The notes under the pieces are model-generated. The model did no database searches. It saw only the letters and a program-made list of their open reading frames with translations, and had not been told where the DNA came from. Made by a program: the position numbers and the translations under genes. DNA of 64,000 nt. Origin: Plantibacter flavus (GTDB taxonomy: Bacteria; Actinomycetota; Actinomycetes; Actinomycetales; Microbacteriaceae). Position 1 is the first letter of the stretch, and every line of letters begins with the position of its first letter. Below, in pieces: positions 9,191-17,910 of this stretch. The stretch lies in NCBI RefSeq assembly GCF_002024505.1, contig NZ_CP019402.1:806001-870000 (forward strand), in the 5' to 3' direction.

Positions 9191-9847
9191 TCACGACCAG
9201 TCCTGCTGGAAGAGGGGGACGAGTTCGTCCGTGGCGTTCTCGGACACCGGGGCGTCCGCGGTGGCGTTGATGGCTGTCGCCGAAGCGTCGCCGGCGATCA
9301 CGAGGACGCCGTAGCCGCGGGCGGCGAGCTTGCGGGCGAGGTTCCACCACTCGAGCGGGTCGCCGCCGTGGCGGTCGGGGGAGACGAGGACGAGTGCGGT
9401 GACGTCCTCCCGGAGGACCGCGAGCTCGGTGAGGAGCCGCACGCGGTCGGTCGGCGCGACGGTCGAGATCGGCTGCTTCGCGAGGTGTGCGAGGTCGAGC
9501 GACTCGAGGAACCGCGCGACGGCGAAGGGGTGGCTCGCCCGGCCGGCGAACATGAGCTCCTCGGCGACGACGCCGGAGACCGCGACGCCGCTGGCCGGTT
9601 CGGAGACGTCGGGCGCGTCGATGAGGGCGATCACGCGGCGCATCGTCTTGCGGTCGGTCGCTCCGTCGACGAGGACGGTCCCGGTGTCGGGCTTCATCCG
9701 GCCGGAGGCGATGAGGCCGAGGACGGTCGGCCGCTGCTCGGTCTCGGCGCGGGCGAAGGTCGCCTCGCCCGTCCGGAAGGAGAGGGAGGTCGGCTCGAGG
9801 ACGATGCCGCCCTTGCCCTTGGAGACGCCGTCGAGTTCAACGCGCAT
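9191..9847 (-). CDS. Degenerate ABC-type nucleotide-binding domain protein
   Basis: 218 residues that follow the ABC ATPase layout but lack its catalytic motifs. The N-terminal strand MRVELDGVSKGKGG and the segment LIASGRMKPDTGTVLVDG match the regions around Walker A in ABC proteins. The Walker A loop itself is AETEQRPTVL, with no GKS/T. The usual LSGGQ is TVAPTDRV, and the Walker B region reads TALVLVSPDRHG without the glutamate. ATP hydrolysis is therefore unlikely. Its ATG lies inside the end of the TetR gene (11-base overlap), with AGGAG just upstream, so the two are translationally coupled. It probably partners the YhgE/Pip protein encoded 70 bases downstream. Other starts further upstream lack support. 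Confidence 0.75.
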   Translation of the reverse strand: MRVELDGVSKGKGGIVLEPTSLSFRTGEATFARAETEQRPTVLGLIASGRMKPDTGTVLVDGATDRKTMRRVIALIDAPDVSEPASGVAVSGVVAEELMFAGRASHPFAVARFLESLDLAHLAKQPISTVAPTDRVRLLTELAVLREDVTALVLVSPDRHGGDPLEWWNLARKLAARGYGVLVIAGDASATAINATADAPVSENATDELVPLFQQDWS

Positions 9848-10532
9848 GGGAGGGCTCCTCGTTCGTGCCGGTGCCGGCGGTGTGCCGGTGGGTGCCTGCG
9901 TGTCCGGTGTCGGCGCGGTCGGCGACCGCCGTGGCGTCCTGCCACGACAGACCGACAGCCCCGAGCGTGGCGAGCATGACGAGGCGGCGGCCGGCGCTCG
10001 TCGAGAGGCCGGACCGGGTCGCCTCTTCGAGCACCCCGACGGCCGTGCTCTCGACGAGTCGGGCGAGGACGCCGGCGTCGATGTCGGGGCGGATGGAACC
10101 GTCCGCGACACCGGCCTCGACGGTGCGGAGGAGGAGGGTCCGAACGGGTTCGAGGGCTGCCGCCGTGACGGCGCGGAGCGGCCCGCGGACGGCGAGCGGC
10201 GCCATGATCCGGACGTGGTCCACCTGGGCCCAGAGGACGTCGCCGATGAGCGCGATGGTGGTGAGCGGGTCCTCGCCTCGGACGGCCGTGATCGACGCGG
10301 CGACGCGCTCGGCCCCAGCCACGACGACGGCGTTCACGAGCTCGTCGCGCGTGGCGAAGTGTCCGTACACCGAACGGCGGGTGAGGCCGGCGGCGGCCGC
10401 GATGGTCTCGAGGCTGGCGTCGGGGTCGCTGCGGAGCGCCAGGCGGGCGGCTTCGAGCAGCGCGAGGCGGTTCTCCGCGGCGTCGCGACGAGGGGCGCGC
10501 GACCCGCTAGCAGGCGCTTGGGTGGTGGTCAT
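9837..10532 (-). CDS. TetR-family transcriptional regulator
   Basis: 231 residues. The N-terminal helix-turn-helix reads SLETIAAAAGLTRRSVYGHF at about residues 42-62, the classic TetR pattern, followed by an all-helical ligand domain. A His/Thr-rich tail ends the protein. The ATG at 10532 has no ribosome site and begins seven bases after a good -10 box, so the mRNA is probably leaderless. A palindrome overlaps the -35 box, which fits autorepression. The gene heads the operon with the degenerate ATPase and the YhgE/Pip protein and probably controls it. Confidence 0.9.
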   Translation of the reverse strand: MTTTQAPASGSRAPRRDAAENRLALLEAARLALRSDPDASLETIAAAAGLTRRSVYGHFATRDELVNAVVVAGAERVAASITAVRGEDPLTTIALIGDVLWAQVDHVRIMAPLAVRGPLRAVTAAALEPVRTLLLRTVEAGVADGSIRPDIDAGVLARLVESTAVGVLEEATRSGLSTSAGRRLVMLATLGAVGLSWQDATAVADRADTGHAGTHRHTAGTGTNEEPSHAR

Positions 10533-10539
10533 GACAGCG

Positions 10540-10568
10540 ATCGTACTATCTTGCACAGCGGTGTGCAA
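10540..10568 (-). promoter_or_regulatory. Leaderless promoter with TetR operator
   Basis: On the minus strand TTGCAC (10568-10563), a 17-base spacer and TACGAT (10545-10540) form a near-consensus promoter. Seven bases separate the -10 from the ATG of the TetR gene, so transcription should begin at or next to the start codon. The palindrome TTGCAC-N6-GTGCAA at 10551-10568 covers the -35 box and the spacer, the usual place for an autorepressor. Confidence 0.7.
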
Positions 10569-10657
10569 TATCGATGTCGGAGGATGCGGCGAGCTCTCAG
10601 CGAGGGCTGCCAGCTTCCTCCCACGCCGGGCTCCGGGAACGGAGCTATGGTTGAACG

Positions 10658-11134
10658 ATGACCGGTGAGAATCTGATGGCAACCCCTCCGACACTGCTGC
10701 CGGACGACAGCGCCACCGATGCCGAGTTCCACGCGGCCGTCGGTTCGATCGAGGCGCTGGCGGACCTCCTCGCGGCCCACCCCCGCTCCTCGCTCGGCTG
10801 GGCGCTCCTCGCCGACGCCGTCCACGACCCGCAGTCGCCGATCCCCGGCTACGCGGCCGCGCGGGTCGGGTACCACCGCGGCCTGGACTCGCTCCGTGCC
10901 GCCGGCTGGCGCGGTCAGGGCCCGATCCCGTGGTCGCACGCGCCGAACCGCGGGGTGTTGCGCTCGCTCTACGCGCTCCGCCGCTCCGCGAAGGCGATCG
11001 GCGAGACCGAAGAGGTCGAGCGTCTCGACGCCTTCCTGCGCGAGGCCGACCCCACCGCGTCGGAGGAGATCGAGTACCTCGTCGCGGCGGCGGCACCGCC
11101 GACCTCCGCGATCGTCATCCTCGGCTCCGACTAG
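10658..11134 (+). CDS. DUF3151 family protein
   Basis: 158 residues. The pattern LLPDD, AHPRSSLGWALLADA, AARVGYHRGLDSLRAAGWRG, GPIPWSHAPNRG and LRSLYALRRSAKAIGE is characteristic of the actinobacterial DUF3151 family. The helical pairs look like TPR-type repeats. It is a soluble cytoplasmic protein of unknown role. It is divergent from the TetR operon, and the ATG follows an untidy leader. Confidence 0.88.
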   Translation: MTGENLMATPPTLLPDDSATDAEFHAAVGSIEALADLLAAHPRSSLGWALLADAVHDPQSPIPGYAAARVGYHRGLDSLRAAGWRGQGPIPWSHAPNRGVLRSLYALRRSAKAIGETEEVERLDAFLREADPTASEEIEYLVAAAAPPTSAIVILGSD

Positions 11135-11177
11135 CCCTTCGACAGGCTCAGGGACCGGGGCGCGGCTCAGGGACCGG
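11134..11177. repeat. Dispersed repeat, type CCCTTCGACAGGCTCAGGG
   Basis: A 24-base copy at 11134-11157 followed by a partial copy (GGCTCAGGGACCGG) at 11164-11177, between two convergent genes. Related copies are at 15664-15687 (inverted) and 41557-41621. The sequence is an imperfect palindrome and resembles widespread intergenic repeats of Microbacteriaceae. Confidence 0.7.
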
Positions 11178-11181
11178 CGCC

Positions 11182-11934
11182 CTACAGGCCGAGCGACTCC
11201 AGGTACGCCGCCGTGTCCTGCCAGCCGTGCACGGCCACCGACGGCACCCCGAGCGCGAGGACCGGGTAGTCGTTGCCGCCCTCGTCGAGACGGTCGCCGA
11301 CGAAGACCATCTCCTCCAGCGGGATGCCCGTGTGCTCGGCGAGCCGCGTCATGCCGAACGCCTTGTCGACGCCCGCCATGGTGATGTCGACGGAGGTCGA
11401 GCCGCCGGAGCGGACCTCGAGGTCGGGGAGCAACGCCTGCACGGCGGCGCGCAGCGACTCCTTCTTCGCGCCGTCGGGGTCCCAGGCGGTCTTCTCGGCG
11501 ACCGGCGCTGCCTGCCCGAGGGCGGAGAAGGTGATCTGCGAGCCGCGGTCCTCGAGGATCGGTCCCCAGGTCTCGTCGGCCCAGAGGCCGAGTCGCTTGG
11601 CCTCGGTCTCGAGCGCGCCCATGGCGCGGGCCTTCTGGTCGTCGGTGAGGTCGTGCTTGTAGACGGTGACCCACGCGGTGCCGTCGAAGCGGTCGTACCG
11701 GGTGCCGCAGGTGGGCATGAGGTGCAGTCGGCCGAGGGCCTCGGGCGACGCGGCTCCGAGCCGGTCGAGCACCTGGTTCTGGAACTGCACGATCTGGCCG
11801 CCCGAGATGATGCACACCGAGGTGCGTTCGAGGAGCGCGACGAACAGTTCGGCCATGCGAGGGTCGAGCGCGGACTTCGACGGGGCGAGGGTGTCGTCGA
11901 GGTCGAAGGCGACGAGGCGCGGCAGGGAGGTCAT
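11182..11934 (-). CDS. HAD-IIB family hydrolase (phosphomannomutase/sucrose-phosphatase-like)
   Basis: 250 residues. HAD motif I is FDLDDTLAPS at about residues 9-18, motif II is IISGGQ, and motif IV is FVGDRLDEGGNDYP. The cap sits between motifs II and III, as in HAD-IIB enzymes. The segment SQITFSALGQ is typical of eukaryotic-type phosphomannomutase-like members. It probably handles a phosphosugar; whether it is a phosphatase or mutase cannot be decided here. It lies alone between convergent DUF3151 and divergent purA. Confidence 0.88.
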   Translation of the reverse strand: MTSLPRLVAFDLDDTLAPSKSALDPRMAELFVALLERTSVCIISGGQIVQFQNQVLDRLGAASPEALGRLHLMPTCGTRYDRFDGTAWVTVYKHDLTDDQKARAMGALETEAKRLGLWADETWGPILEDRGSQITFSALGQAAPVAEKTAWDPDGAKKESLRAAVQALLPDLEVRSGGSTSVDITMAGVDKAFGMTRLAEHTGIPLEEMVFVGDRLDEGGNDYPVLALGVPSVAVHGWQDTAAYLESLGL

Positions 11935-12089
11935 GGGTTCCGTTCGGTCGGTCGAGAGGACGGTCGTCGAGGGCGATCGGCAGGCAGGACGGCCGCCCGA
12001 GGCCTGAACATCCCCTCATGGTATCGAGCGCAGCCCGGGACTCGGTGCCCGTGACCCTCCTCCGGTACGATGGAGGGGTGCGTGCACGA

Positions 12090-12116
12090 GACGCCCGCCC
12101 GCAGAGGGTGGGCGTC
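12090..12116 (+). promoter_or_regulatory. purA leader hairpin
   Basis: GACGCCC(G)CCC and GGG(T)GGGCGTC pair into an 11-bp stem with one G-U pair and a five-base loop, ending 70 bases before the purA start. A TACGAT -10-like box lies at about 12066-12071. Whether the hairpin attenuates purA is unknown. Confidence 0.35.
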
Positions 12117-12186
12117 CGGCCTGTCAGGGCGTGGTTCCCCAGCGGATCCGCCGGGCACACGAGAATCCGGAAGGGGCGGCATCCAG

Positions 12187-13473
12187 ATGCCAGCAATCGT
12201 GATCGTCGGCGCCCAGTGGGGCGACGAAGGCAAGGGGAAGGCCACCGACCTGCTCGGTGACCGCATCGACTACGTCGTGAAGTTCAACGGCGGCAACAAC
12301 GCGGGGCACACGGTCGTCATCGGTGACGAGAAGTACGCGCTCCACCTCCTGCCGTCCGGCATCCTGACGAGCGGCGTCGTCCCCGTCATCTCCAACGGTG
12401 TCGTCATCGACATCGAGGTGCTGTTCCACGAGCTCGAGGCGCTCCAGGCCCGCGGCATCGACGTCTCGCGCCTCCTCGTGAGCGCCAACGCGCACGTCAT
12501 CACCCAGTACCACCGCACCATCGACAAGGTGACGGAGCGCTTCCTCGGCAAGCGTCAGATCGGCACCACCGGCCGTGGCATCGGCCCGGCCTACGCCGAC
12601 AAGATCAACCGCGTCGGCATCCGCATCCAGGACCTCTTCGACGAGAACATCCTGCGCCAGAAGGTCGAGGGCGCCCTCGACCAGAAGAACCACCTGCTGG
12701 TCAAGGTCTTCAACCGCCGCGCCATCACGGTCGACGAGATCGTGGCCGACCTCCTCGCCTACGCCGAGCGACTCCGCCCGATGGTGGCCGACACCGCGCT
12801 CGTCCTGAACGAGGCGCTCGACGACGGCAAGATCGTCCTCTTCGAGGGTGGGCAGGCCACGATGCTCGACGTCGACCACGGCACCTACCCCTTCGTCACC
12901 TCCTCCAACGCGACCTCGGGTGGTGCGGCCACCGGCTCCGGTGTCGCCCCGAACCGCCTCGACCGCGTCATCGGCATCGTCAAGGCCTACACGACCCGCG
13001 TCGGCGCCGGCCCGTTCCCGACCGAGCTGTTCGACGAGTCCGGCGACTACCTCCGCTCGAAGGGCTTCGAGTTCGGCACGACGACCGGCCGCCCGCGTCG
13101 CGTCGGCTGGTACGACGCCCCGATCGCCCGGTACGCGGCGCGCATCAACGGCGTCACCGACTTCGTCCTGACGAAGCTCGACATCCTCGACGACCTCGCC
13201 ACCATCCCGGTGTGCGTCGCCTACGAGGTCGACGGCGTCCGGGTCGACGAGGTGCCGGTCTCGCAGACCGACTTCCACCACGCCGTCCCGATCTACGAGG
13301 AGTTCCCCGGCTGGCAGGAGGACATCACCGGTGTCCGCCGCTTCGAGGACCTCCCGAAGAACGCCCAGGACTACGTGCTGGCGCTCGAGGCGATGAGCGG
13401 TTCGCGCATCTCCGCGATCGGTGTGGGTCCCGGCCGCGACGCGATCGTCGTGCGTCACGACCTCGTCGACTGA
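12187..13473 (+). CDS. purA: Adenylosuccinate synthetase
   Basis: 428 residues, the usual length. It joins IMP and aspartate using GTP, the first committed step from IMP to AMP. The phosphate loop is GDEGKGK at residues 12-18 with catalytic D13, and H41 sits in NNAGHT, matching the E. coli numbering. The segments [34 protein letters not shown] and [11 protein letters not shown] are all family signatures. The frame is open further upstream, but the ATG at 12187 matches the known N-terminus and follows GGAAGGGG. PurL, another purine enzyme, lies 39 kb away on the other strand. Confidence 0.98.
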   Translation: MPAIVIVGAQWGDEGKGKATDLLGDRIDYVVKFNGGNNAGHTVVIGDEKYALHLLPSGILTSGVVPVISNGVVIDIEVLFHELEALQARGIDVSRLLVSANAHVITQYHRTIDKVTERFLGKRQIGTTGRGIGPAYADKINRVGIRIQDLFDENILRQKVEGALDQKNHLLVKVFNRRAITVDEIVADLLAYAERLRPMVADTALVLNEALDDGKIVLFEGGQATMLDVDHGTYPFVTSSNATSGGAATGSGVAPNRLDRVIGIVKAYTTRVGAGPFPTELFDESGDYLRSKGFEFGTTTGRPRRVGWYDAPIARYAARINGVTDFVLTKLDILDDLATIPVCVAYEVDGVRVDEVPVSQTDFHHAVPIYEEFPGWQEDITGVRRFEDLPKNAQDYVLALEAMSGSRISAIGVGPGRDAIVVRHDLVD

Positions 13474-13506
13474 CCCGAGCAGCGAACGACGAGCGTCGAA
13501 CGCGCC

Positions 13507-13800
13507 ATGGTGGACGAATCCAGTCAGCCGTCCCTGCCCGGGCTGCCACCGGTCGAGGAGCTCACGAGCGGTGAGGTCAAGCCTCGCCCGGCGGTGCGTG
13601 CCCAGCGCGACACCGGATCGCTCGACCCACGGGTCCGGCGCGCCCTGGCGACGCTCGACGACGATCCCGACCTCTCGCTCGTCACCCTCGCGAACGCGCT
13701 CGGGATCACCCGTGCGACGCTCATCCGGATCGTGCGTGAGGCGATCGGCATGACCCCGAAGGAGTACGCGGCAGGCGTCCGTGCCCGCCGCGCCTCCTGA
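13507..13800 (+). CDS. Small protein with one AraC-like helix-turn-helix
   Basis: 97 residues. About 40 disordered, Pro-rich residues precede a single helix-turn-helix, LSLVTLANALGITRATLIRIV, followed by GMTPKEYAAGVRARR. This matches the first HTH half of an AraC C-terminal domain. A full AraC regulator has two such units plus a sensor domain, so this is a minimal or truncated form. It starts 33 bases after purA and may share its transcript. DNA binding is plausible but unproven. Confidence 0.65.
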   Translation: MVDESSQPSLPGLPPVEELTSGEVKPRPAVRAQRDTGSLDPRVRRALATLDDDPDLSLVTLANALGITRATLIRIVREAIGMTPKEYAAGVRARRAS

Positions 13801-13836
13801 GCGGGCGCCGATGTCAGACGGCGCAGGTGGGAGACT

Positions 13837-14958
13837 GTGGGGGTGAGCGACGACAACCCCTACCTCCTGCTCGGTTCCTACACCTCGGAGGCCGACGGCA
13901 CCGGTGCCGGCATCAGCCTGCTGCGCCAGGACGAGGCGGGCACCCTCCGCCTCGTGCAGTCGTCGGAGGCGCAGTCGCCGTCCTTCCTCACCCTGCACCC
14001 GACGCTGCCGATCGTCTACGCCGCGAGCGAGTCGACCGGGGCCGTCGAAGCGTTCAAGCGCTCCGGCGAGTTCGGGCTCGCGCCGTTCGGCAAGCCCATC
14101 GAAGCCGGCGACTCCGTGTGCCACGTCGCGACGGTCCCAGGTGCCGACGTCCTCATCGCGAGTTGCTACGGCGACGGTCGGGTCGTGACCGTCCCGCTCG
14201 CGGAGAACGCGGCGTTCGCCGGCGACCCGCGTCTCGGCGAGGCGTCCGTCGACCCCTGGGCGTCGCCCACCGCGCTCGCTGCGGAGTCCGCGGACGCTGG
14301 CGAGGACGCGCTCACGCTCCTCGCGCTGGAGGCCGCTGTCGGCGAGGCCATGCCGTCCCGACCGTCGCGCGCGCACGCCTCGGCGCTCCTCCCGGACGGC
14401 CGCATCGCGACCACCGACCTCGGCCACGACACGGTCCGCATCTGGCAGCTCCGTGGGTCGCGGTTGGTGCTCGACCACACCGTCGTGTTCCCGCGCGGCA
14501 CGGGTCCGCGACACCTCGTCGTCCACCCGAGCGGGCACCTCCACGTCATCACCGAGTACTCGGTCGAGGTCTTCACGCTCGGTGTCGACGGCACCGACGG
14601 GCACTGGCACATCCTCGCGGCGACCGTCGCGACCTCGGAGGGCGTGTCCGAGGGCGACACGGGTGCCGAGATCAGCCTCGCCGCCTCGCGGGAGCAGCTG
14701 CACGTCGGCGTCCGCGGGAGCGACCGCATCGCCACCCTGCGGGTCACCGGCGACGGTTCGCGGGTCGAGGCCGTGGCCGACGTCGAGTGCGGTGGGACGA
14801 TGCCGCGCCACCACCGGGAGTCGGGTCGCTTCCTGCACGTCGCGAACCAGCTGTCGAACTCCATCGCGAGCTTCCGGCTCGACGAGCGCACGGGGGTCCC
14901 GACGACACTCCTCGGGACGCTCGACGCCGGTTCGCCCACCTGCCTCATCCTCGCCTGA
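13837..14958 (+). CDS. Lactonase-family seven-bladed beta-propeller (Pgl-like)
   Basis: About 373 residues; GTG at 13837 or GTG at 13843, the second having GGTGGGAG at a suitable distance. The repeated beta-propeller pattern and the elements LLGSYTSEADGTGAGI, HASALLPDGRIATTDLGHD and GPRHLVVHPSGHLHVITEYS match the 6-phosphogluconolactonase (YbhE) family, as does the closing HHRESGRFLHVANQ. There is no signal peptide, so the protein acts in the cytoplasm. The family hydrolyses 6-phosphogluconolactone or related lactones; the exact substrate is inferred. Confidence 0.87.
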   Translation: MGVSDDNPYLLLGSYTSEADGTGAGISLLRQDEAGTLRLVQSSEAQSPSFLTLHPTLPIVYAASESTGAVEAFKRSGEFGLAPFGKPIEAGDSVCHVATVPGADVLIASCYGDGRVVTVPLAENAAFAGDPRLGEASVDPWASPTALAAESADAGEDALTLLALEAAVGEAMPSRPSRAHASALLPDGRIATTDLGHDTVRIWQLRGSRLVLDHTVVFPRGTGPRHLVVHPSGHLHVITEYSVEVFTLGVDGTDGHWHILAATVATSEGVSEGDTGAEISLAASREQLHVGVRGSDRIATLRVTGDGSRVEAVADVECGGTMPRHHRESGRFLHVANQLSNSIASFRLDERTGVPTTLLGTLDAGSPTCLILA

Positions 14959-15007
14959 CCGCGAGACCGGTCCTCGCCCGACGCCCGTCACCGGATACGG
15001 TGGAGCG

Positions 15008-15640
15008 GTGACCGCACGACGCCCTGAGCCCCGCCCCATCGACGGCCGGACCATCCGCCTCGAACCGCTTGAACGCGCGCACTATCCGGAGCTGTTCACG
15101 GCGATCGCACACCCGGAGGTCTTCGCCGGTGGCTACGGCGGCGGGCCTGCGGGGTTGCCGACGACGCAGGCCGAGTTCGACGCCTTCGCCGACGGCTACT
15201 TCACGACCGGCGTGCGCAACACCTACGTCATCCGTCTCGTCGGCGGCGAGCACGACGGGCTCCTCGTCGGCACGTCCACGCTCGGCGACTTCGACGAGCC
15301 GGGGGAGGCCGCCCACCTCGGTTGGACGGCGTACGACCCGCGCGTCTGGGGCACCGCCGTCAACGCCGAGACGAAGCTGCTGCTCCTCGGGCTCGCGTTC
15401 GACGCGGGCTTCGGCCGGGTCAAGATCCAGGCCGACGAGCGCAACGAGCGCTCGCGCACGGCGATCCTGCGCCTCGGGGCCACGTTCGAGGGCCTCATCC
15501 GCCGGGACAAGCAGCGGGCCGACGGCACGTGGCGGACCACCGCGCTGTTCTCCGTGATCGCCGAGGAGTGGCCGGAGGTCCGGTCCGGTCTCGAGGAGCG
15601 CCTCGCCAGGAGCCCCGGCCCAGTGGCCCTCCGCGGCTGA
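15008..15640 (+). CDS. GNAT-family N-acetyltransferase (RimJ/RimL-like)
   Basis: 210 residues from GTG at 15008. The start IDGRTIRLEPLERAHYPELFTAIA and the segment AEAAHLGWTAYDP-like (EAAHLGWTAYDPRVWGTAVN) with RVKIQADERNERSRTAILRLG match the RimJ/RimL branch of GNAT acetyltransferases. The fold uses acetyl-CoA. It follows the lactonase gene by 49 bases and may be co-transcribed with it. The acceptor substrate is unknown. Confidence 0.85.
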   Translation: MTARRPEPRPIDGRTIRLEPLERAHYPELFTAIAHPEVFAGGYGGGPAGLPTTQAEFDAFADGYFTTGVRNTYVIRLVGGEHDGLLVGTSTLGDFDEPGEAAHLGWTAYDPRVWGTAVNAETKLLLLGLAFDAGFGRVKIQADERNERSRTAILRLGATFEGLIRRDKQRADGTWRTTALFSVIAEEWPEVRSGLEERLARSPGPVALRG

Positions 15641-15663
15641 CGCGGCCCCGGAGCCCCCCCGCC

Positions 15664-15687
15664 CGGTCCCTGAGCTTGTCGAAGGGC
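15664..15687. repeat. Dispersed repeat, inverted copy
   Basis: The reverse complement of the repeat at 11134-11157, with one changed base (TGAGCTTGTC instead of TGAGCCTGTC). It lies between the GNAT gene and the ABC importer operon. Confidence 0.7.
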
Positions 15688-15817
15688 ACTGTTCACCTGC
15701 GCGACACCGGCAGGCCCCGATCGCGCTACGTCGCGACCCTAGCTTGTCCTCCAGACGACGGACGCGGTATCCGACGGCCCGACAGCACGGGCGGCCGCCG
15801 ACGTCACTGGAGGAACC

Positions 15818-16942
15818 GTGAACACCAGGCGTATGACCGCCCTCGCCATCGTCGCGCTCGCAGCGACCGCGCTCACCGCATGCTCCGCCGGGGCGGACAC
15901 CGGAGCCGGCTCCGACGTCGACGCCAAGACGGCGACCTCCGCCGAGGACTTCGGCGGGATGGACGCGCTCGTCGAGGCGGCGAAGGCCGAGGGCCAGCTG
16001 AACGTCATCGCCCTCCCCGACACCTGGGCGAACTACGGGAAGATCATCTCCGCGTTCGAGGACAAGTACGACATCACGGTCAACTCGGCCGACCCCGACG
16101 TCTCGAGCGCCGAGGAGATCACGGCCGCGAAGAACCAGCAGGGCCAGGACACCGCTCCCGACGTCTTCGACCTCGGCTCCGCCGTCGCCCTCGACAACCT
16201 CAAGCAGTTCGCGCCCTACCAGGTCGCCAACTGGGACGACATCCCGGAGGGTTCGAAGGAGAAGACCGGCCTGTGGGTGTACGACTACACCGGCCTCGTC
16301 TCCATCGGCTACGACGCGGACGCCGTCCCCGCACCGAAGTCGCTCGACGACCTCCTCGGCTCCGAGTTCGCGGGCAAGGTCGCGCTGAACGGCGACCCGA
16401 CCCAGGCCGGTGCCGCCGCAGCCGGCGTCTACCTCGCCGCCCTGCAGTCCGGTGGTTCGGCCGACGACATCCAGCCCGGTGTCGACTTCTTCCAGAAGCT
16501 CAACCAGGCGGGCAACTTCCTGCCCCTCGACCCGACCCCGGCGACGATCGCCTCGGGTGAGACCCCAGTCGTGATCGACTGGAGCTACAACAACCTCGCC
16601 GCCGCGACCGAGAACGAGGGCCAGCGCAACTGGAAGACCACCGTCCTCCCGGGTTCGGCCGTCGGCAGCTACTACAACCAGGCCATCAACGTGGACGCGC
16701 CGCACCCCGCGGCCGCGCGACTCTGGCAGGAGTTCATCTTCAGCCCCGAGGCGCAGAACCTGTACCTCGCCGCCGGCGCGTACCCGTCGACCCTCGCCGC
16801 GATGGTCGAGGCCGACACCGTCGACCAGAAGGCGCTCGACGCCGTGGGCGAGATGCCCGCGGACCTCGTGCAGTTCACGCCCGAGCAGACCGAGCAGGCC
16901 ACCTCGCTGCTCGCCGAGAAGTGGGCGGCAGCGATCTCCTGA
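15818..16942 (+). CDS. ABC importer substrate-binding lipoprotein (PotD/AfuA class)
   Basis: 374 residues. The N-terminus MNTRRMTALAIVALAATALTAC ends in a lipobox (LTAC), so the protein is a lipid-anchored binding protein. The rest is a two-lobed solute-binding fold of the spermidine/iron/phosphonate class (type II), with the family-like segment TGLWVYDYTGLVSIGYDAD. It is the first of four overlapping genes, SBP, two permeases and ATPase, the order seen in PotABCD- and PhnSTUV-type systems. The ligand (polyamine, Fe(III), 2-aminoethylphosphonate or thiamine) cannot be fixed. GAGGAAC precedes the GTG-free ATG start. Confidence 0.9.
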   Translation: MNTRRMTALAIVALAATALTACSAGADTGAGSDVDAKTATSAEDFGGMDALVEAAKAEGQLNVIALPDTWANYGKIISAFEDKYDITVNSADPDVSSAEEITAAKNQQGQDTAPDVFDLGSAVALDNLKQFAPYQVANWDDIPEGSKEKTGLWVYDYTGLVSIGYDADAVPAPKSLDDLLGSEFAGKVALNGDPTQAGAAAAGVYLAALQSGGSADDIQPGVDFFQKLNQAGNFLPLDPTPATIASGETPVVIDWSYNNLAAATENEGQRNWKTTVLPGSAVGSYYNQAINVDAPHPAAARLWQEFIFSPEAQNLYLAAGAYPSTLAAMVEADTVDQKALDAVGEMPADLVQFTPEQTEQATSLLAEKWAAAIS

Positions 16943-17910
16943 TGACCACCTCCGCCACCCGGCGGAGTGAGGCGGGGTCGGCACACGCCGGCCCCGCCGT
17001 CTCGCTCCCGCCGACCGACGCATCGGACGCTTCGGCCGAACCCGCTGCGGCGCGCCCCCGCCGCCGTCCGCGCTGGGCGCTCCTCGGCCTGACGCCGTTC
17101 GCGCTGTACGCCCTGCTCTTCCTCGCGGTCCCGACGTTCCTCGCCCTCGCCACCGGCTTCTTCGACGGCGACGGCGCGTTCACGCTCGACAACCTTACGG
17201 CGCTCGCCGAACCGGCGGTCCTCGGGGCCTTCGCCAGCTCCTTCTGGGTCTCCGCCGTCACTGCGGTCGCCGGAGCCGTCGTCGGAGCCCTCGTCTGCTA
17301 CGCGCTCCTCGCGGTCCGGCCCGACGGACTCATCCGCACCTTCGTCGATGCGGCTTCGAGCGTCCTCGCCCAGTTCGGTGGCGTCATGCTCGCCTTCGCC
17401 TTCATCGCGACCATCGGCATCCAAGGCCTCGTCACCGTGTTCCTCAAGGACCGCCTCGGGGTCGACCTCTTCGCCGACGGCGTGTGGCTCTACCAGGTCC
17501 CGGGCCTCCTCCTGCCGTACCTGTACTTCCAGGTGCCGCTCATGGTCATCACCTTCATGCCGGCGATGGAGGGGTTGAAGCGGACCTGGTCCGAGGCGAA
17601 CGCGACCCTCGGCGGCACCCGCTTCACCTACTGGACCCGGATCGCGATGCCGATCCTCGCCCCCTCCTTCCTCGGGTCGCTCCTGCTGTTGTTCGCGAAC
17701 GCGTTCTCGAGCTATGCGACCGCCGCCGCGCTCATCAGCCAGGGGGCGCAGATCGTGCCACTCCAGATCCGCGGTGCCCTCATCAGCGAGACCGTCCTCG
17801 GCCGGGAGAACCTCGCCGGTTCGCTCGCGATCGGGATGATCGTCGTGATGGTCGTCATGATGACGGCCTACTCCGCCCTCCAGGCGCGGACGGAACGGTG
17901 GCAGCGATGA
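16942..17910 (+). CDS. ABC importer permease 1 (PotB/PhnU-like)
   Basis: 322 residues, starting at the ATG that overlaps the SBP stop by one base (TGATG). About 40 Ala/Pro-rich cytoplasmic residues precede six membrane helices. The EAA loop is present as ...GLKRTWSEANATLGGTRFTYWTRI, which contacts the ATPase. The neighbouring permease and ATPase complete the transporter. The GTG at 16921 is in frame, but it lies inside the SBP and has no better support. Confidence 0.92.
   Translation: MTTSATRRSEAGSAHAGPAVSLPPTDASDASAEPAAARPRRRPRWALLGLTPFALYALLFLAVPTFLALATGFFDGDGAFTLDNLTALAEPAVLGAFASSFWVSAVTAVAGAVVGALVCYALLAVRPDGLIRTFVDAASSVLAQFGGVMLAFAFIATIGIQGLVTVFLKDRLGVDLFADGVWLYQVPGLLLPYLYFQVPLMVITFMPAMEGLKRTWSEANATLGGTRFTYWTRIAMPILAPSFLGSLLLLFANAFSSYATAAALISQGAQIVPLQIRGALISETVLGRENLAGSLAIGMIVVMVVMMTAYSALQARTERWQR

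Noticed and set aside
12124..15054. 976-codon minus-strand frame opposite purA and the lactonase
   Set aside because: purA is certain on the plus strand; the antisense frame is a GC-content shadow with an Arg/Gly/Asp-rich product.
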